A DNA stretch of 27,559 nt from a virus (IMGVR_UViG_3300001450_000054:16169-43727), one strand, 5' to 3'; counted from the first letter of the stretch, positions 7,956 through 16,976 are shown. Made by a program: numbers and translations. The notes: generated by a model from the sequence alone, not told the origin.

Positions 7956-8454
7956 AACCGCCACCTCTCTCTTGATATCTTTCATTCAGTTCTTGAGATT
8001 TACGACCAGACCATTCACCCTTAGCAGTTCCATGAGTATTTTCATTAAGTAAAGTTGCGTGTATTTCTTCCCTTAGTTTCGGTTTAGTATATACACCGGC
8101 AGGGGCTTTGTATTTAGTCTTCTTTTTCTTTTTTAATATTTCTTGCCAAGACTTACCTAATGTTCTATCAAAAGTTCCATCTTGGAGTTGCCTATATCCT
8201 GCTCTAGTGGCGGCTCCTTTCATACTCATGCTAATTTTCCTAGACATTTTTTTTCCCATGTTTCTAAAAACTCTAGTAACTGCATTTTTAGAGCCTTGAG
8301 TTTCTAATTTCTTAAGCAAGTTTTCATAGAATTCTTCATACTCGTTATAATCTAATCTAAACTTATCACCTAAGTTCAGCATAGCAAATGCTTTATCTGC
8401 CGCTTCACTGGGTATCTTAAATTTTGCTTTGTTTAATATTTCTTCCAAACTCAT
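7939..8454 (-). CDS. Basic protein with N-terminal and internal tag copies
   Basis: A 171-aa protein. It starts MSLEEILNKAKF, a degenerate tag with L in place of W, and carries a full internal copy, KSWQEILKKKKK, at about residues 103-114. The N-terminal half is helical (YNEYEEFYENLLKKLETQGSK), the middle very basic (KKMSRKISMSMKGAATRAGYR) and the C-terminal 55 residues are basic too. The ATG at 8454 overlaps the stop of the 848-aa gene by one base; AGGTGAT sits unusually close, so GTG at 8457 or the later TTG cannot be excluded. The two tags may record a fusion of two tagged genes. Confidence 0.72.
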   Translation of the reverse strand: MSLEEILNKAKFKIPSEAADKAFAMLNLGDKFRLDYNEYEEFYENLLKKLETQGSKNAVTRVFRNMGKKMSRKISMSMKGAATRAGYRQLQDGTFDRTLGKSWQEILKKKKKTKYKAPAGVYTKPKLREEIHATLLNENTHGTAKGEWSGRKSQELNERYQERGGGFVNKK

Positions 8455-11000
8455 CACCTAAATTCTGCCTTAATAAGATAAACTTGGTCTGCGCTTATAC
8501 CATATTCTTTAGAAATGTTAGCATGTGAATCCTCACCTAGCACTATTTTTTCTACTTCGTGAACACTTAAATCAACTTGTTGCTCTACTTGCATTTTACT
8601 AATTAAACCAGTTATCCCTTTAGAATTAAAAACAGCCCTGCCGTGTACAACCTCTTTGCCTAATTGTTGTCTAATGATGTCATGAGCCTTCAACATCTTA
8701 TGTAATAGTACAGGTAAGTCTACTTGGACACTCTCAAATAAATCTTTTAATCTATTGTAGTGTTTTCTCTTAGTGTTATCCTTTGTTAATGCACCTTGAT
8801 TCTTATCTAACCAATAAGGTAAGGCAAAAACTGGGAAGGGTTTTCTTTGACCATGTTGTTTATAAAATTCCATAGACCTTTCTTTGAGGGTTTTTCTATT
8901 AAATTTCTTTTTGCCAAACTTTTCTAATTCCTCTTCTTCCATTGATTCTTTAGCAAAGTGATAGATGATGGCCGCACAGTAATTATTATTTTGTTCTTCT
9001 TTACCGAATATGTCAGTTAAAGCACCTGCTGCCTGTTCACCATCTGTTATAAGTATTCTATCTATTTTAACACCACTGTCAAAAATATTATCTAAGAAGT
9101 CTGCTATGTTAGCCAAATTGTCTGCTGTGGCCTCTTCTAAAGTACCTTCAAAAGACATCTCTAACGACTCGGAAAGAACTGTTTCTACACCCAAATCCAA
9201 ACTTAATAGTTGGAAGACTTTAGTACCTATGCTACTGCCGAAGGTTGGCATAGATATAGGAAGATAACCGGCATAAAGAGGATTAAAGAAATATTCAACT
9301 GCTGATTCCATCATTTTCTTTAGAGAATCCGCTACTCCTTGCATTATCTCTTCTCTAATTTGGCCTCCTCTTTGTAGCGGAACTGGAAATTCTGCAACTT
9401 GGAATGAACCTCTTTCTCTTCTATCTATTACACTACCTCGCATACCAGTAGAAGACCTAACACCTACTTCTTCTCTAAAGATATCATCCGATAAAATCTT
9501 ATACAAATCTTCAAAGAAATTTTTAATTTTATCTAAGTTATCCAAACTTATTTTTGTATCATTCGCAGCCTCGAAACTATCCCCAGTATAACTTTCGGCA
9601 AAATAATTATTAGACATCACTGAAATAGGTAAAGCGTAAGACTCTATACTTATGTTGGCTTCATTATTATCTAAATCCTCTTGTTCGATAACTGTGGTAT
9701 CTTCCACCTCACTAACCCATCTTTTCAAATCGTATTGAGTATTTATGGACAGTGCCACAACTCCTCCATCCATACTCTCTCTAGAGGAAAGGCTTTTCTC
9801 TATTTCTTCTAATAAATCTAATAATTCTAATTCAGCCTGTTCGGATATGGCGACTAATTTATTATTAGTATTATCTTCATATATTAGAAGAGGGTCTGCT
9901 ATGCCTCTTATGGATTGAACCTCTCCTTTATATTCAAACCCTTGATTAGTTTCTGTCTTATATCTTCCTAGACTTTCTCCGGATAGAGTTTGTCCTCCCC
10001 CATCTCCACCGCTAGAAATACTACTTGTTAGTTCACTTGTTAATTCTTGATTAACATCGGAAAAACTGGCAGGGTCGTCTTCATATCTTTCTTCCATAGC
10101 ATCTTTATCAAACAAATCTTCTGCAACCATTATGTTAAATAAAATATTCCAAAACTTTTGTCTACGGTTGGTAAATCTCTTGTCAACTTTTGGAAAATAA
10201 GCCACATACTGTAACTCATCTAAGTTTATTTTTAAAATATCTTCTAGCGTATCCATTGCTTCATCGGGTAGATTTAATTTTTCAAAGTTGTCAAACAGTT
10301 CTTCTGTGTTTGTTTTAAACTCGTCAAACTTACCAACTACGCTATTCCAAAAGTCATAAACTGCTATTCTAGTTGTTTTTTTAGATACATCAGCAACACC
10401 TAAAAACTTTCTAACTGGGAAATTTTTAACTTCTATTATTTCTCCCGAATCTTGTTGCATATTGTCTTCTAATAAACTAATAACAGTATCATAATTTTCT
10501 GCTAATATTTTTAATTTGTCATTTTGCGATGATGCTCTAATAGCAGTTTTTAAATTTTCATCTTCCAATAAAGATATATCGGGATTTCTAATATCGACAT
10601 TAGTTCTATTAGCAAGCCTTATTTTTACTAAATCATTATAATCAACCAAAGCACCGCCTATGTAGATATTCATATCTAATAGTGGTTTAATTACAGATTT
10701 TATTTGGCCTAGTTTTCCTTCTATAATAGTTCTAGTTCCTCCACCCTTTAAGCCTCTTATCTGCTTTCCTAAATCTTTAACCAGTTCATCTTTTTCTTTG
10801 GCTATGTATTTTTTTCTGTCTTCTAGAATTTGTTTAGTTTCTTCTGCCTCTTGGTTTGGTCTATCGGGATATTTTTCCTTGGCTTCTTGTTCTATTTTTT
10901 CTATATGTGGGGCTAACAGCCTTCCACGAATAGCCCTTGCTTGAATTCTATTGGCATCACTTAGGAATTTAAGTTCATCTTCTTCAAATTTTACTTTCAT
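8454..11000 (-). CDS. Large unknown protein (848 aa), probable structural
   Basis: An 848-aa protein beginning MKVKFEEDELKFLSDANR. It has a charged coiled-coil-like N-terminus (30-90), long acidic helices, a Gly/Ser-rich flexible stretch near residue 330-350 (SSISSGGDGGGQTLSGESLG), and a C-terminal part resembling a small helix-turn-helix (VHEVEKIVLGEDSHANISKEYGISADQVYLIK). There is no N-terminal tag; FWNILFN near residue 285 resembles it weakly and is probably chance. ATG at 11000 overlaps the stop of the 769-aa gene (ATGA), with GGAGAG upstream, so the two large proteins are probably made together. Size and position suit a structural or injected internal protein, but no known fold is seen. 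Confidence 0.8.
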   Translation of the reverse strand: MKVKFEEDELKFLSDANRIQARAIRGRLLAPHIEKIEQEAKEKYPDRPNQEAEETKQILEDRKKYIAKEKDELVKDLGKQIRGLKGGGTRTIIEGKLGQIKSVIKPLLDMNIYIGGALVDYNDLVKIRLANRTNVDIRNPDISLLEDENLKTAIRASSQNDKLKILAENYDTVISLLEDNMQQDSGEIIEVKNFPVRKFLGVADVSKKTTRIAVYDFWNSVVGKFDEFKTNTEELFDNFEKLNLPDEAMDTLEDILKINLDELQYVAYFPKVDKRFTNRRQKFWNILFNIMVAEDLFDKDAMEERYEDDPASFSDVNQELTSELTSSISSGGDGGGQTLSGESLGRYKTETNQGFEYKGEVQSIRGIADPLLIYEDNTNNKLVAISEQAELELLDLLEEIEKSLSSRESMDGGVVALSINTQYDLKRWVSEVEDTTVIEQEDLDNNEANISIESYALPISVMSNNYFAESYTGDSFEAANDTKISLDNLDKIKNFFEDLYKILSDDIFREEVGVRSSTGMRGSVIDRRERGSFQVAEFPVPLQRGGQIREEIMQGVADSLKKMMESAVEYFFNPLYAGYLPISMPTFGSSIGTKVFQLLSLDLGVETVLSESLEMSFEGTLEEATADNLANIADFLDNIFDSGVKIDRILITDGEQAAGALTDIFGKEEQNNNYCAAIIYHFAKESMEEEELEKFGKKKFNRKTLKERSMEFYKQHGQRKPFPVFALPYWLDKNQGALTKDNTKRKHYNRLKDLFESVQVDLPVLLHKMLKAHDIIRQQLGKEVVHGRAVFNSKGITGLISKMQVEQQVDLSVHEVEKIVLGEDSHANISKEYGISADQVYLIKAEFR

Positions 11001-13306
11001 TGTTCTTCTCTCCTAATTAGTAATCCTGTTTGTGATAATTTATCTAGAACTTGTTTCACCATGGTATCTTCGAACTTTTCGGGGTTTTCTGCCAAGTTTT
11101 CTAAAGTAACTTTGAATCCCTCAACTATGTCCTCTCTCGCCTTATTTAGTATGTCAGCCATTTTGCCATTTAATTTTTCCGCTTCTTTTTTTGCTATTTC
11201 GGGCTTACTTTTGATATTGGCATCTATTACTTTAAATGATTTTTTAACTTGGTCTTCTCTTATGGCGTTAATACTGGCCAAGAAAATCAAACTTCTTTCT
11301 GCGCTGATAATATTTAATGCAGTTTTATCTCTTTTAAGAGAAGTAGCATGTTCCATTAGATTATTATCTTTAGCAAAATCAATCAAGAAAGAAGGAAAGT
11401 TACCTTTAGAATTTATTTGGTTTCTTAATTTTTGTGTGGCTTCCCCTATATCTCTATCAAGGTCTTCCTTGAGTTGACTTTCTAAAGCCTTCATTTTCTT
11501 TTCTAACCTTTCAATTTTCTTTTTTAGTCTTTCGGGGTCTTTTGAAGTTTCTACTGAGTTTCTACTTGTTTCTAACTCCTCTTTGATTTCCGTTAGTTTA
11601 CTAGAAATTTTTTCTTTCACATCGCTAGTTTTTTGTGCTGTAGTTACTTCTATGCCCTCTTGTTGCGCCGCTTCATCAAAAGTAAGTTCAGTAAATTCAT
11701 CAGTATATTCATCTAAAAGTAGAATTTTAGCACTATCTGCTCTATCTGCGCCATCATATTCTTTAAGACGGATAGAACCATCAGCATTTCTAACAACATT
11801 GCCCTGTTTATCGTACTCTCTACCTTCATAAGCAGCCTTAGAGCCTCTTCGATAATATTCTATTTTTATTTCTTCTTCCGGAAAGCCCTCGGCTAAAAGG
11901 TGTCTTTTGATGGCCATTGCTTCCTTGATAGTGTATTTATTTTTTAGAAATTGGTATCTTTCCTCTCTCAAGGTGTCTACTGTACCTCTCACTGATTCTT
12001 CTGCGGTGTCTCTTTCCTTCAAAACATCATATACTTTCTTTTTTAGTTTATCAAACTCTAAATTTACATTTTCTATCTCGGTTCTAAATATTCTTAGGGG
12101 TATGTTATATTCTTCACTAGATGATTTATTCATAACTGGTAATGTTCTAGCAATATCTTCAACTATGAGAGTCCTAGCATCAGTAACACTAAGACTACCA
12201 TACGACCTAACTTTGTCAAAGAAAACATCCGCCCATGTAGCAGATTGAAATATATTCTCTATGACTATTTCAGCATAAGGATTGAAATTGAAACTCTTTT
12301 TACTACCTTTTTCCAAAAATAGAATACTAGGTAAGCGAATGAGCGTCCTATCATCTTCTCTAAAGCCTTTAGGCTTAAAGGAAGTGACTTTTCCTTGTAC
12401 TCTATCTATAACTGCCATGTATTTTTTGATTGAATCGGAGGTAAAAGGCTCGACTACAATATATTTTACTTCTTTAGCCGCTAAGGTAGTGGCTTCTATC
12501 TTTTTAGGGTCTATTTCTACAGATTTTGAATCAATATTAAGCGAAATACCATTACTTGCTTTAAATTCATTATATAATTTCAAAGCCAGTGCCTTTTCTT
12601 TGACAGTATTATCATTATCTAAGACTTCGACCTCGCCGTTTTTATTTCTTTTTATATTTGGCTGTAAAAGTTTAGTAAATTCATTAAGACTTTTGACATT
12701 TACAAGAATAATGTCTCCTTCCACCTTGGCAGCCTCTTGGTTCGACTTTCCTCCCAACAATTCTGCAAATTTTTCCATTTGTGATTTCGTAGGTGGGCTA
12801 TTTTTGAAATAAATGTAGGATTTTTCAGCATCCAACCGTAAATATTTCAGTTTGGCTTTAATTTTGGGTTGCTTGTTTAGTGTTCTAACTCCTAGAGAAC
12901 CATACTTATCAATTCTAGATAAAATTTCTTTAACTTTTGTGTGATTACTTTCATTTTTGTACCGAATGGCCTCTTCAATTAGTTTTAGAATCTCACTTCT
13001 TGTTAAAAATTGTAGTGTTTCTGTTAATTTATTTAGATTTTCTTGAATTTGCGGCACAGTTAAGTCCATGTGTGGTGAATTTGACCACTGTTCTATGAAT
13101 TTCTCTAAAGATAATTGATTTGTTCCCACCTGTCTAAGCAAATTAGATAATGAATTAAGAGAACCTTCCTCATTTGCGTCTCCACTTGCTAAAGAATCTT
13201 TAACTTCTTGTAGGTATTTTTCGAATTGCGCTTGGTTTACTAAATTGTAGGCCACCATTGTATTATTAGAAGCCACAGGCATCTTCAAAATAGTTTGCCA
13301 AGTCAT
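10997..13306 (-). CDS. Large tagged coiled-coil protein (769 aa)
   Basis: A 769-aa protein starting MTWQTILKMPVASNN, one of the largest carrying the tag. The interior is mostly helical with mixed beta parts (IDSKSVEIDPKKIEATTLAAKEVKYIVVEPF around 255-285). A strong coiled coil covers roughly residues 560-640 (EELETSRNS...LKKKIERLEKKMKALESQL). There is no signal peptide, membrane segment or recognised enzyme motif. AGGTGAGG lies 5 nt before the ATG. Coupled by a 4-nt overlap to the 848-aa gene. It may be an internal or tail-associated structural protein; this is inference from size, coiled coil and location. Confidence 0.8.
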   Translation of the reverse strand: MTWQTILKMPVASNNTMVAYNLVNQAQFEKYLQEVKDSLASGDANEEGSLNSLSNLLRQVGTNQLSLEKFIEQWSNSPHMDLTVPQIQENLNKLTETLQFLTRSEILKLIEEAIRYKNESNHTKVKEILSRIDKYGSLGVRTLNKQPKIKAKLKYLRLDAEKSYIYFKNSPPTKSQMEKFAELLGGKSNQEAAKVEGDIILVNVKSLNEFTKLLQPNIKRNKNGEVEVLDNDNTVKEKALALKLYNEFKASNGISLNIDSKSVEIDPKKIEATTLAAKEVKYIVVEPFTSDSIKKYMAVIDRVQGKVTSFKPKGFREDDRTLIRLPSILFLEKGSKKSFNFNPYAEIVIENIFQSATWADVFFDKVRSYGSLSVTDARTLIVEDIARTLPVMNKSSSEEYNIPLRIFRTEIENVNLEFDKLKKKVYDVLKERDTAEESVRGTVDTLREERYQFLKNKYTIKEAMAIKRHLLAEGFPEEEIKIEYYRRGSKAAYEGREYDKQGNVVRNADGSIRLKEYDGADRADSAKILLLDEYTDEFTELTFDEAAQQEGIEVTTAQKTSDVKEKISSKLTEIKEELETSRNSVETSKDPERLKKKIERLEKKMKALESQLKEDLDRDIGEATQKLRNQINSKGNFPSFLIDFAKDNNLMEHATSLKRDKTALNIISAERSLIFLASINAIREDQVKKSFKVIDANIKSKPEIAKKEAEKLNGKMADILNKAREDIVEGFKVTLENLAENPEKFEDTMVKQVLDKLSQTGLLIRREEQ

Positions 13307-13312
13307 AATTCC

Positions 13313-13555
13313 TCACCTGTATAAAGTGTAAGACCCTTTCTTTTTTGCCATGAGCCTTAAAGTATCATAAATCTCGCCTTTAACAAAATCTTCTTCTTTC
13401 CATAGGTTAAACATAATCTCGATAATATTATGGTCTTTATGCTCTTTATTATTTTCTAACCATTCACGAATAGTATTAGCATGTTCTTGTACAACAGTGA
13501 TATAATTACCTTCCTTATCTTTAGGGCGGTGTTTAATTATATCTTCCCAATTCAT
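13313..13555 (-). CDS. Tagged unknown protein
   Basis: An 80-aa protein, MNWEDIIKHRPKDKEGN..., with the tag followed by a helical, mixed-charge domain (ANTIREWLENNKEHKDHNIIEIMFNLWKEE) and a basic C-terminus. Its start overlaps the stop of the upstream gene (ATGA), and the 35 bp around that junction are nearly the same as the junction 300 bp further upstream. The AGGTGA at its own end serves as ribosome binding site for the 769-aa gene. No family recognised. Confidence 0.78.
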   Translation of the reverse strand: MNWEDIIKHRPKDKEGNYITVVQEHANTIREWLENNKEHKDHNIIEIMFNLWKEEDFVKGEIYDTLRLMAKKKGSYTLYR

Positions 13556-13854
13556 TGTAACTTCTCCTGCATTTGGTATAAATCGTATAGGTGGCGTTCA
13601 AAGGCATTTTTCTTACGCAGTAAATTGCTTCTTTTTGGTTCTTCACTACTACCAATACCCGCTATCATAACCTCTAAATCTTTAATTAATTTTTGATAGG
13701 ACTTTATGTTTTTTCTAAGATATGTTTTTAATCCAATGTCCTCCGCCAATTCTACCATTGAATCTACATTTTCGTTTCCTGTTATGTCTTCTAAACGCTC
13801 AAGAGATTCCTTTAATTGTGATAAATCTTCTTTTAATATATCTCGCCAACTCAT
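13552..13854 (-). CDS. Tagged coiled-coil protein
   Basis: A 100-aa protein, MSWRDILKEDLSQLKESLERLED..., predicted almost entirely helical with heptad-like leucines. The last six residues, MQEKLQ, are identical to the end of the upstream TerS-like protein, because the DNA at both gene ends (coding plus embedded AGGAGAA ribosome binding site) is duplicated. ATGA overlap with the previous gene. Function unknown; a tag plus short coiled coil suggests an adaptor or scaffold-type part. Confidence 0.78.
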   Translation of the reverse strand: MSWRDILKEDLSQLKESLERLEDITGNENVDSMVELAEDIGLKTYLRKNIKSYQKLIKDLEVMIAGIGSSEEPKRSNLLRKKNAFERHLYDLYQMQEKLQ

Positions 13855-14516
13855 TGTAATTTCTCCTGCATTTTTTGTTTAATCTCTAACCATATCTGCG
13901 GATTGTTTTGTGCTAACACTTCTTGGACTATCTGCATTTGGTGGACTATAATGGTATCTTGTCTCTTATGGATAAGTTTTCCTTTGAATTCCATAAGATA
14001 CTTCAAAGATTCTCTAATCTCTCTTGCTAACTTAGTTAAGGCATCAATCATCTTAGGGTCTAAATCATTTCCTAAGTCGTTGAATACTTGTTCTAATCTT
14101 ACATCTAATTTAGAAACATTGTTAGAAAGTAATTCAACTTCATTGACTTCTTTTCTTGCTATTATCATAGCCGCACTCTCTTGAACAATAGGCATAAGAT
14201 GATGTTTCATGTGTCTTTGGATTTGCTCCTTAGTAGTGTCCAATGCTGTAGCAACTGCTTCACTTTCAATACTGCCTTCGCTAATCGCCTGTTCGTAATG
14301 CTTTCTCATTGGGTCTACACACAATTTACACTTTGGATTGGAACTCATCTTGTATTCACCCATATGATTTCTTTGGTGTTGGGCAGCAGTACCGCTTCTC
14401 CAACCGTACTTTTCATCTAAAGCATCACAAGTTATTTCTCCGGAGTCGAGCATTTGCTCCAATTCTTCTCTAACTTGGTGTTGGCACATACCACACCTTT
14501 TTCGGCTAACGGCCAC
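13851..14516 (-). CDS. Tandem zinc/HTH protein, candidate small terminase
   Basis: A 221-aa protein with GTG start at 14516 (GGAGATAAA just upstream). Two copies of a C-x2-C ... helix-turn-helix ... (R)H-x3-H unit are visible: C8-G-M-C11...HQRNHM (about 8-52), and C62-K-L-C65...IQRHMKHHL (about 62-107). Units of this type (C-x2-C, a small HTH, then R-H-x2-3-H) are familiar from phage DNA-binding proteins. The C-terminal half is helical (NNVSKLDVRLEQVFNDL...LAREIRESLKYLMEFKGKL) and suits oligomerisation. DNA-binding HTH followed by a helical oligomerisation region is the layout of small terminases, but it lies 8.5 kb from TerL, so the role is inferred. It carries no tag. Confidence 0.65.
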   Translation of the reverse strand: MAVSRKRCGMCQHQVREELEQMLDSGEITCDALDEKYGWRSGTAAQHQRNHMGEYKMSSNPKCKLCVDPMRKHYEQAISEGSIESEAVATALDTTKEQIQRHMKHHLMPIVQESAAMIIARKEVNEVELLSNNVSKLDVRLEQVFNDLGNDLDPKMIDALTKLAREIRESLKYLMEFKGKLIHKRQDTIIVHQMQIVQEVLAQNNPQIWLEIKQKMQEKLQ

Positions 14517-14517
14517 T

Positions 14518-15813
14518 TTATCTCCTCCAAAGATTTTGTTGCCATAACTTAGAAATTACCTTTGTATCGGGAGAATATTTAGAATCCTTGCTATCTACGC
14601 TATCGCCAAACTTTTCCCTTGCCGTTTTTCTATAATCAAAGCCGCCTCTTCTAGCATTCTGCCACGCTCTATATCCGTTTGGTGCTTTCTTATCCTTTCC
14701 TTTGAATTTTCTTTTTAAGGCTAAATCTACTAAACCAATAACCGGACTAGCAGTAGAAGTTAATCTCATAGCATCAAAATAAATTATTAGCCCATCGTCG
14801 GAATTTGAACTCTCTATACCTGCTAATTCTCTAACTAACTCTTGGTCGGAATTGCCTAAAGATAAATCTGTAGAATTAAGTCCTTGTCTAACTTTGTTTA
14901 CTAATAGTCTACCACCGGCGTTCCATAGCGCAGAATTTGTAATTACTTTATCGAAGTAACTCCTAACAGATTGTATTTTATCTAATTCCGAAGCCGAGGT
15001 TCTAGGAGGTAAATTGTCTAAACGGATTTTACTAGGCTCTCCTTTAATCTTATCTAACTCTTCTTCAGCCTCTCTCATGATAGCAAGAAGACCTTTAGGT
15101 TTAGAAAATTGAGTGCTTGTTTCGGAAAACAGTGCCAAGTGTGGTGGATTTTTACCCGCTAACCAACTAGGCTCTACTCCTTGTCCTTCTCCCCCTGCAA
15201 AATTATCAGTCTTATAATGCCCTTGAACTTCTTTTTCTTCTATTATTTCACCAGTATCGGGGTCTTTTATTTTATCAGTAAATAATATAAAAGCAGGGTC
15301 AAAGGCTGCGGTTCTACCTCCTGCGTCTTTCCCTGTGTCTTTGTATTTTTCCAAATCCTCGGCAATAAGAGTAATTAGTTTGGCTTCTCCTTTAGTAAAA
15401 AATTTATTACCATCGCCCACAATTTCTTCAATCTTGTCCAAAAACTCCATAGTGCCTTTACCTGCTCTACCTTTATTTCTGCTACCATCACGAATCATGT
15501 CTTCTTGTCTCAAATGCGCTTTAAGAAATTTGTAAAGGTCGCCCACTCCTTTGGTTTCTAAATCACCATCACTGATATTAGAGCAATTGTTTTTCCATTC
15601 TTCAAACTTAGCAGGGAAAGTATAGGTAGGGGCATCGACAGGATTTCCATTGATTTCAATTTCATCCTTCTTTTTATCTTCATTCTTTAGGAGTTTATCT
15701 TTCTTTTTCTTCTTTTTAGAATAAGAGGTGCCAAACATAGCAGGAGCAGATGCGGTGGTTACGGCAACCGTCATCTTTTCTTCTTCATCCTTTAGAATAT
15801 TTTTCCATGACAT
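14518..15813 (-). CDS. Tagged unknown protein (431 aa)
   Basis: A 431-aa protein starting MSWKNILKDEEEKMTVAV. A very Lys-rich, probably disordered segment follows (about 32-52). The remaining 370 residues look like a folded domain with motifs such as APTYTFPAKFEEW, RTAAFDPAFILFTDKI, SDDGLIIYFDAMR and a basic C-terminus (GYRAWQNARRGGFDYRK). No known family is recognised. Start at 15813 has AGGTAATTAAT upstream. The next gene (TerS-like) starts 2 nt after its stop. Function unknown; a tagged candidate internal protein. Confidence 0.78.
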   Translation of the reverse strand: MSWKNILKDEEEKMTVAVTTASAPAMFGTSYSKKKKKKDKLLKNEDKKKDEIEINGNPVDAPTYTFPAKFEEWKNNCSNISDGDLETKGVGDLYKFLKAHLRQEDMIRDGSRNKGRAGKGTMEFLDKIEEIVGDGNKFFTKGEAKLITLIAEDLEKYKDTGKDAGGRTAAFDPAFILFTDKIKDPDTGEIIEEKEVQGHYKTDNFAGGEGQGVEPSWLAGKNPPHLALFSETSTQFSKPKGLLAIMREAEEELDKIKGEPSKIRLDNLPPRTSASELDKIQSVRSYFDKVITNSALWNAGGRLLVNKVRQGLNSTDLSLGNSDQELVRELAGIESSNSDDGLIIYFDAMRLTSTASPVIGLVDLALKRKFKGKDKKAPNGYRAWQNARRGGFDYRKTAREKFGDSVDSKDSKYSPDTKVISKLWQQNLWRR

Positions 15814-15818
15814 ATTAA

Positions 15819-16004
15819 TTACCTCTTAGTAAAAACGCTTCTAGCCCTAGACTTTTTGTTATTTTTCTTTTCCTGCAAAACTTCAAAGTCTTTTTCATCT
15901 ATCTTATTTTCGGGAGGTGCTTGTTCGGCTATCTTCTTTTGATTGCCAAACAATTTCTTTTCGAATTGTTCTTTCTCTGCTTTTAGCACCTTTTTCCATG
16001 ACAT
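15819..16004 (-). CDS. Small tagged basic protein
   Basis: A 61-aa protein, MSWKKVLKAEKEQFEKKL..., with ATG at 16004 preceded by GGAGTGA at good spacing; an in-frame GTG three codons upstream overlaps that ribosome binding site and is unlikely. The product is a charged helix after the tag and ends in a basic tail (NNKKSRARSVFTKR). A 52-bp gap separates it from the upstream gene, the widest in this part of the operon, with no clear promoter. Confidence 0.75.
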   Translation of the reverse strand: MSWKKVLKAEKEQFEKKLFGNQKKIAEQAPPENKIDEKDFEVLQEKKNNKKSRARSVFTKR

Positions 16005-16056
16005 AGCGTTCACTCCTTATTTATTCGTTAATGTCCCTGTGTTATAGATTTAACTG

Positions 16057-16422
16057 TCACAATGTTTCTAATAAATGTAAAAAGTATCTAGAATAGGCTC
16101 TAGCCTCTTTAGGAGTAATTGTGAAATACTCTTCCTTGGCATGAGTGGTTCCTTCTATTGAAGACATTTTTGTATCTGCCGATTGTCTCTTTTCTAAATA
16201 ATCATCAATGGCTTGTTTAATAGTTTCATCTTGCATTACTTCTACCATTCTACCATATTTTTTAACTTCCGGCGTTGTAAGACTGTTTAATATTTCTCTA
16301 GCGAGTGAAACAGGCATACCTAGATTTACTACCTTTCTACTTAGAATTCTTTTCTCAACAGGTCGCCTCTTAAGGACAGTTTGCCAATCTTCATTAGAGG
16401 CTGTGGTTTTTTTCAAATCCAT
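16057..16422 (-). CDS. Unknown protein with offset tag
   Basis: A 121-aa protein, MDLKKTTASNEDWQTVLKRRP.... The tag (DWQTVLKRR) begins at residue 12 rather than 2. The start at 16422 is supported because the 20 bp before it (TTAGCGAGGGCTTGATATG) are almost identical to those before the next tagged gene upstream, at 16747. The remainder is helical (RKVVNLGMPVSLAREILNSL, PEVKKYGRMVEVMQDETIKQA) and ends ARAYSRYFLHLLETL. No family recognised. Confidence 0.75.
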   Translation of the reverse strand: MDLKKTTASNEDWQTVLKRRPVEKRILSRKVVNLGMPVSLAREILNSLTTPEVKKYGRMVEVMQDETIKQAIDDYLEKRQSADTKMSSIEGTTHAKEEYFTITPKEARAYSRYFLHLLETL

Positions 16423-16423
16423 A

Positions 16424-16747
16424 TCAAGCCCTCGCTAAATTTTTTTCAAGAGTATCTTCATCAAAGAAACTATCGGGCAACATAGGTAAATTGCTAACAT
16501 CCATTTCATCTAAGAGCAAGTCTTCTAATTTATTTATTCTATCCTTATGTTTTTTAGGATTGTCTTTATATGATTCCAACTCATCATAAATTCGATTAAA
16601 CTCATCTAACTCATACTGTTCATGTTCTTGCCTATTTTCGTAGTCTTCTTGATACAAAGAACCAAAATAATTATTCCCCCAACCTTGTAAATCATAAAGG
16701 TAGTCCTCATAGACTTTATCCTTTTTAACAATAGAAAACCAACTCAT
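16424..16747 (-). CDS. Tagged acidic, Tyr-rich protein
   Basis: A 107-aa protein beginning MSWFSIVKKDKVYEDYLYDL. After the tag it is acidic and Tyr/Asp/Glu-rich, contrasting with its basic neighbours, and mostly helical (EHEQYELDEFNRIYDELESY). The start overlaps the GAGGGTTTGA end of the preceding gene. Its own last residues, NLARA, and the following DNA repeat the end (SLARV) of the upstream gene. Function unknown. Confidence 0.75.
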   Translation of the reverse strand: MSWFSIVKKDKVYEDYLYDLQGWGNNYFGSLYQEDYENRQEHEQYELDEFNRIYDELESYKDNPKKHKDRINKLEDLLLDEMDVSNLPMLPDSFFDEDTLEKNLARA

Positions 16748-16748
16748 A

Positions 16749-16976
16749 TCAAACCCTCGCTAAACTGCCCAATATTCTTTTGATAGTATCATCAGTAGCC
16801 TTATGCAATCTATGGTATTCTCCGGCTAAGTCTTCAAACTCCTCGCCATTAATCATTTCTTCATCATGAAACTTTCTAACCATGTCGTGCAATTCTTTCA
16901 AAGAAACTATCTGCATTCCAATTTTAGCAATGGCATTTTGAGTCGTTTGCATTTTTAGTATATCTTGCCAACTCAT
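16749..16976 (-). CDS. Tagged small helical protein
   Basis: A 75-aa protein, MSWQDILKMQTTQNAIAKIG..., helical throughout (SLKELHDMVRKFHDEEMINGEEFEDLAGEYHRLHKATDDTIKRIL). AGGTGATAAGAA before ATG 16976 is a strong ribosome binding site. Its start codon overlaps the stop of a 35-codon frame upstream (ATGA). Ends SLARV, duplicated in the next gene. No family recognised. Confidence 0.75.
   Translation of the reverse strand: MSWQDILKMQTTQNAIAKIGMQIVSLKELHDMVRKFHDEEMINGEEFEDLAGEYHRLHKATDDTIKRILGSLARV

Noticed and set aside
8108-8299. Plus-strand frames opposite the long operon (also 11061-11477, 12282-12812, 15335-15535)
   Set aside because: They lie antisense to well-supported minus-strand genes, lack ribosome binding sites, and read as hydrophobic or Ser-rich shadows typical of complementary frames.
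8454-11000. FWNILFN in the 848-aa protein as a further tag copy
   Set aside because: It is deep inside a large protein, lacks the basic residue after I-L and is probably chance.
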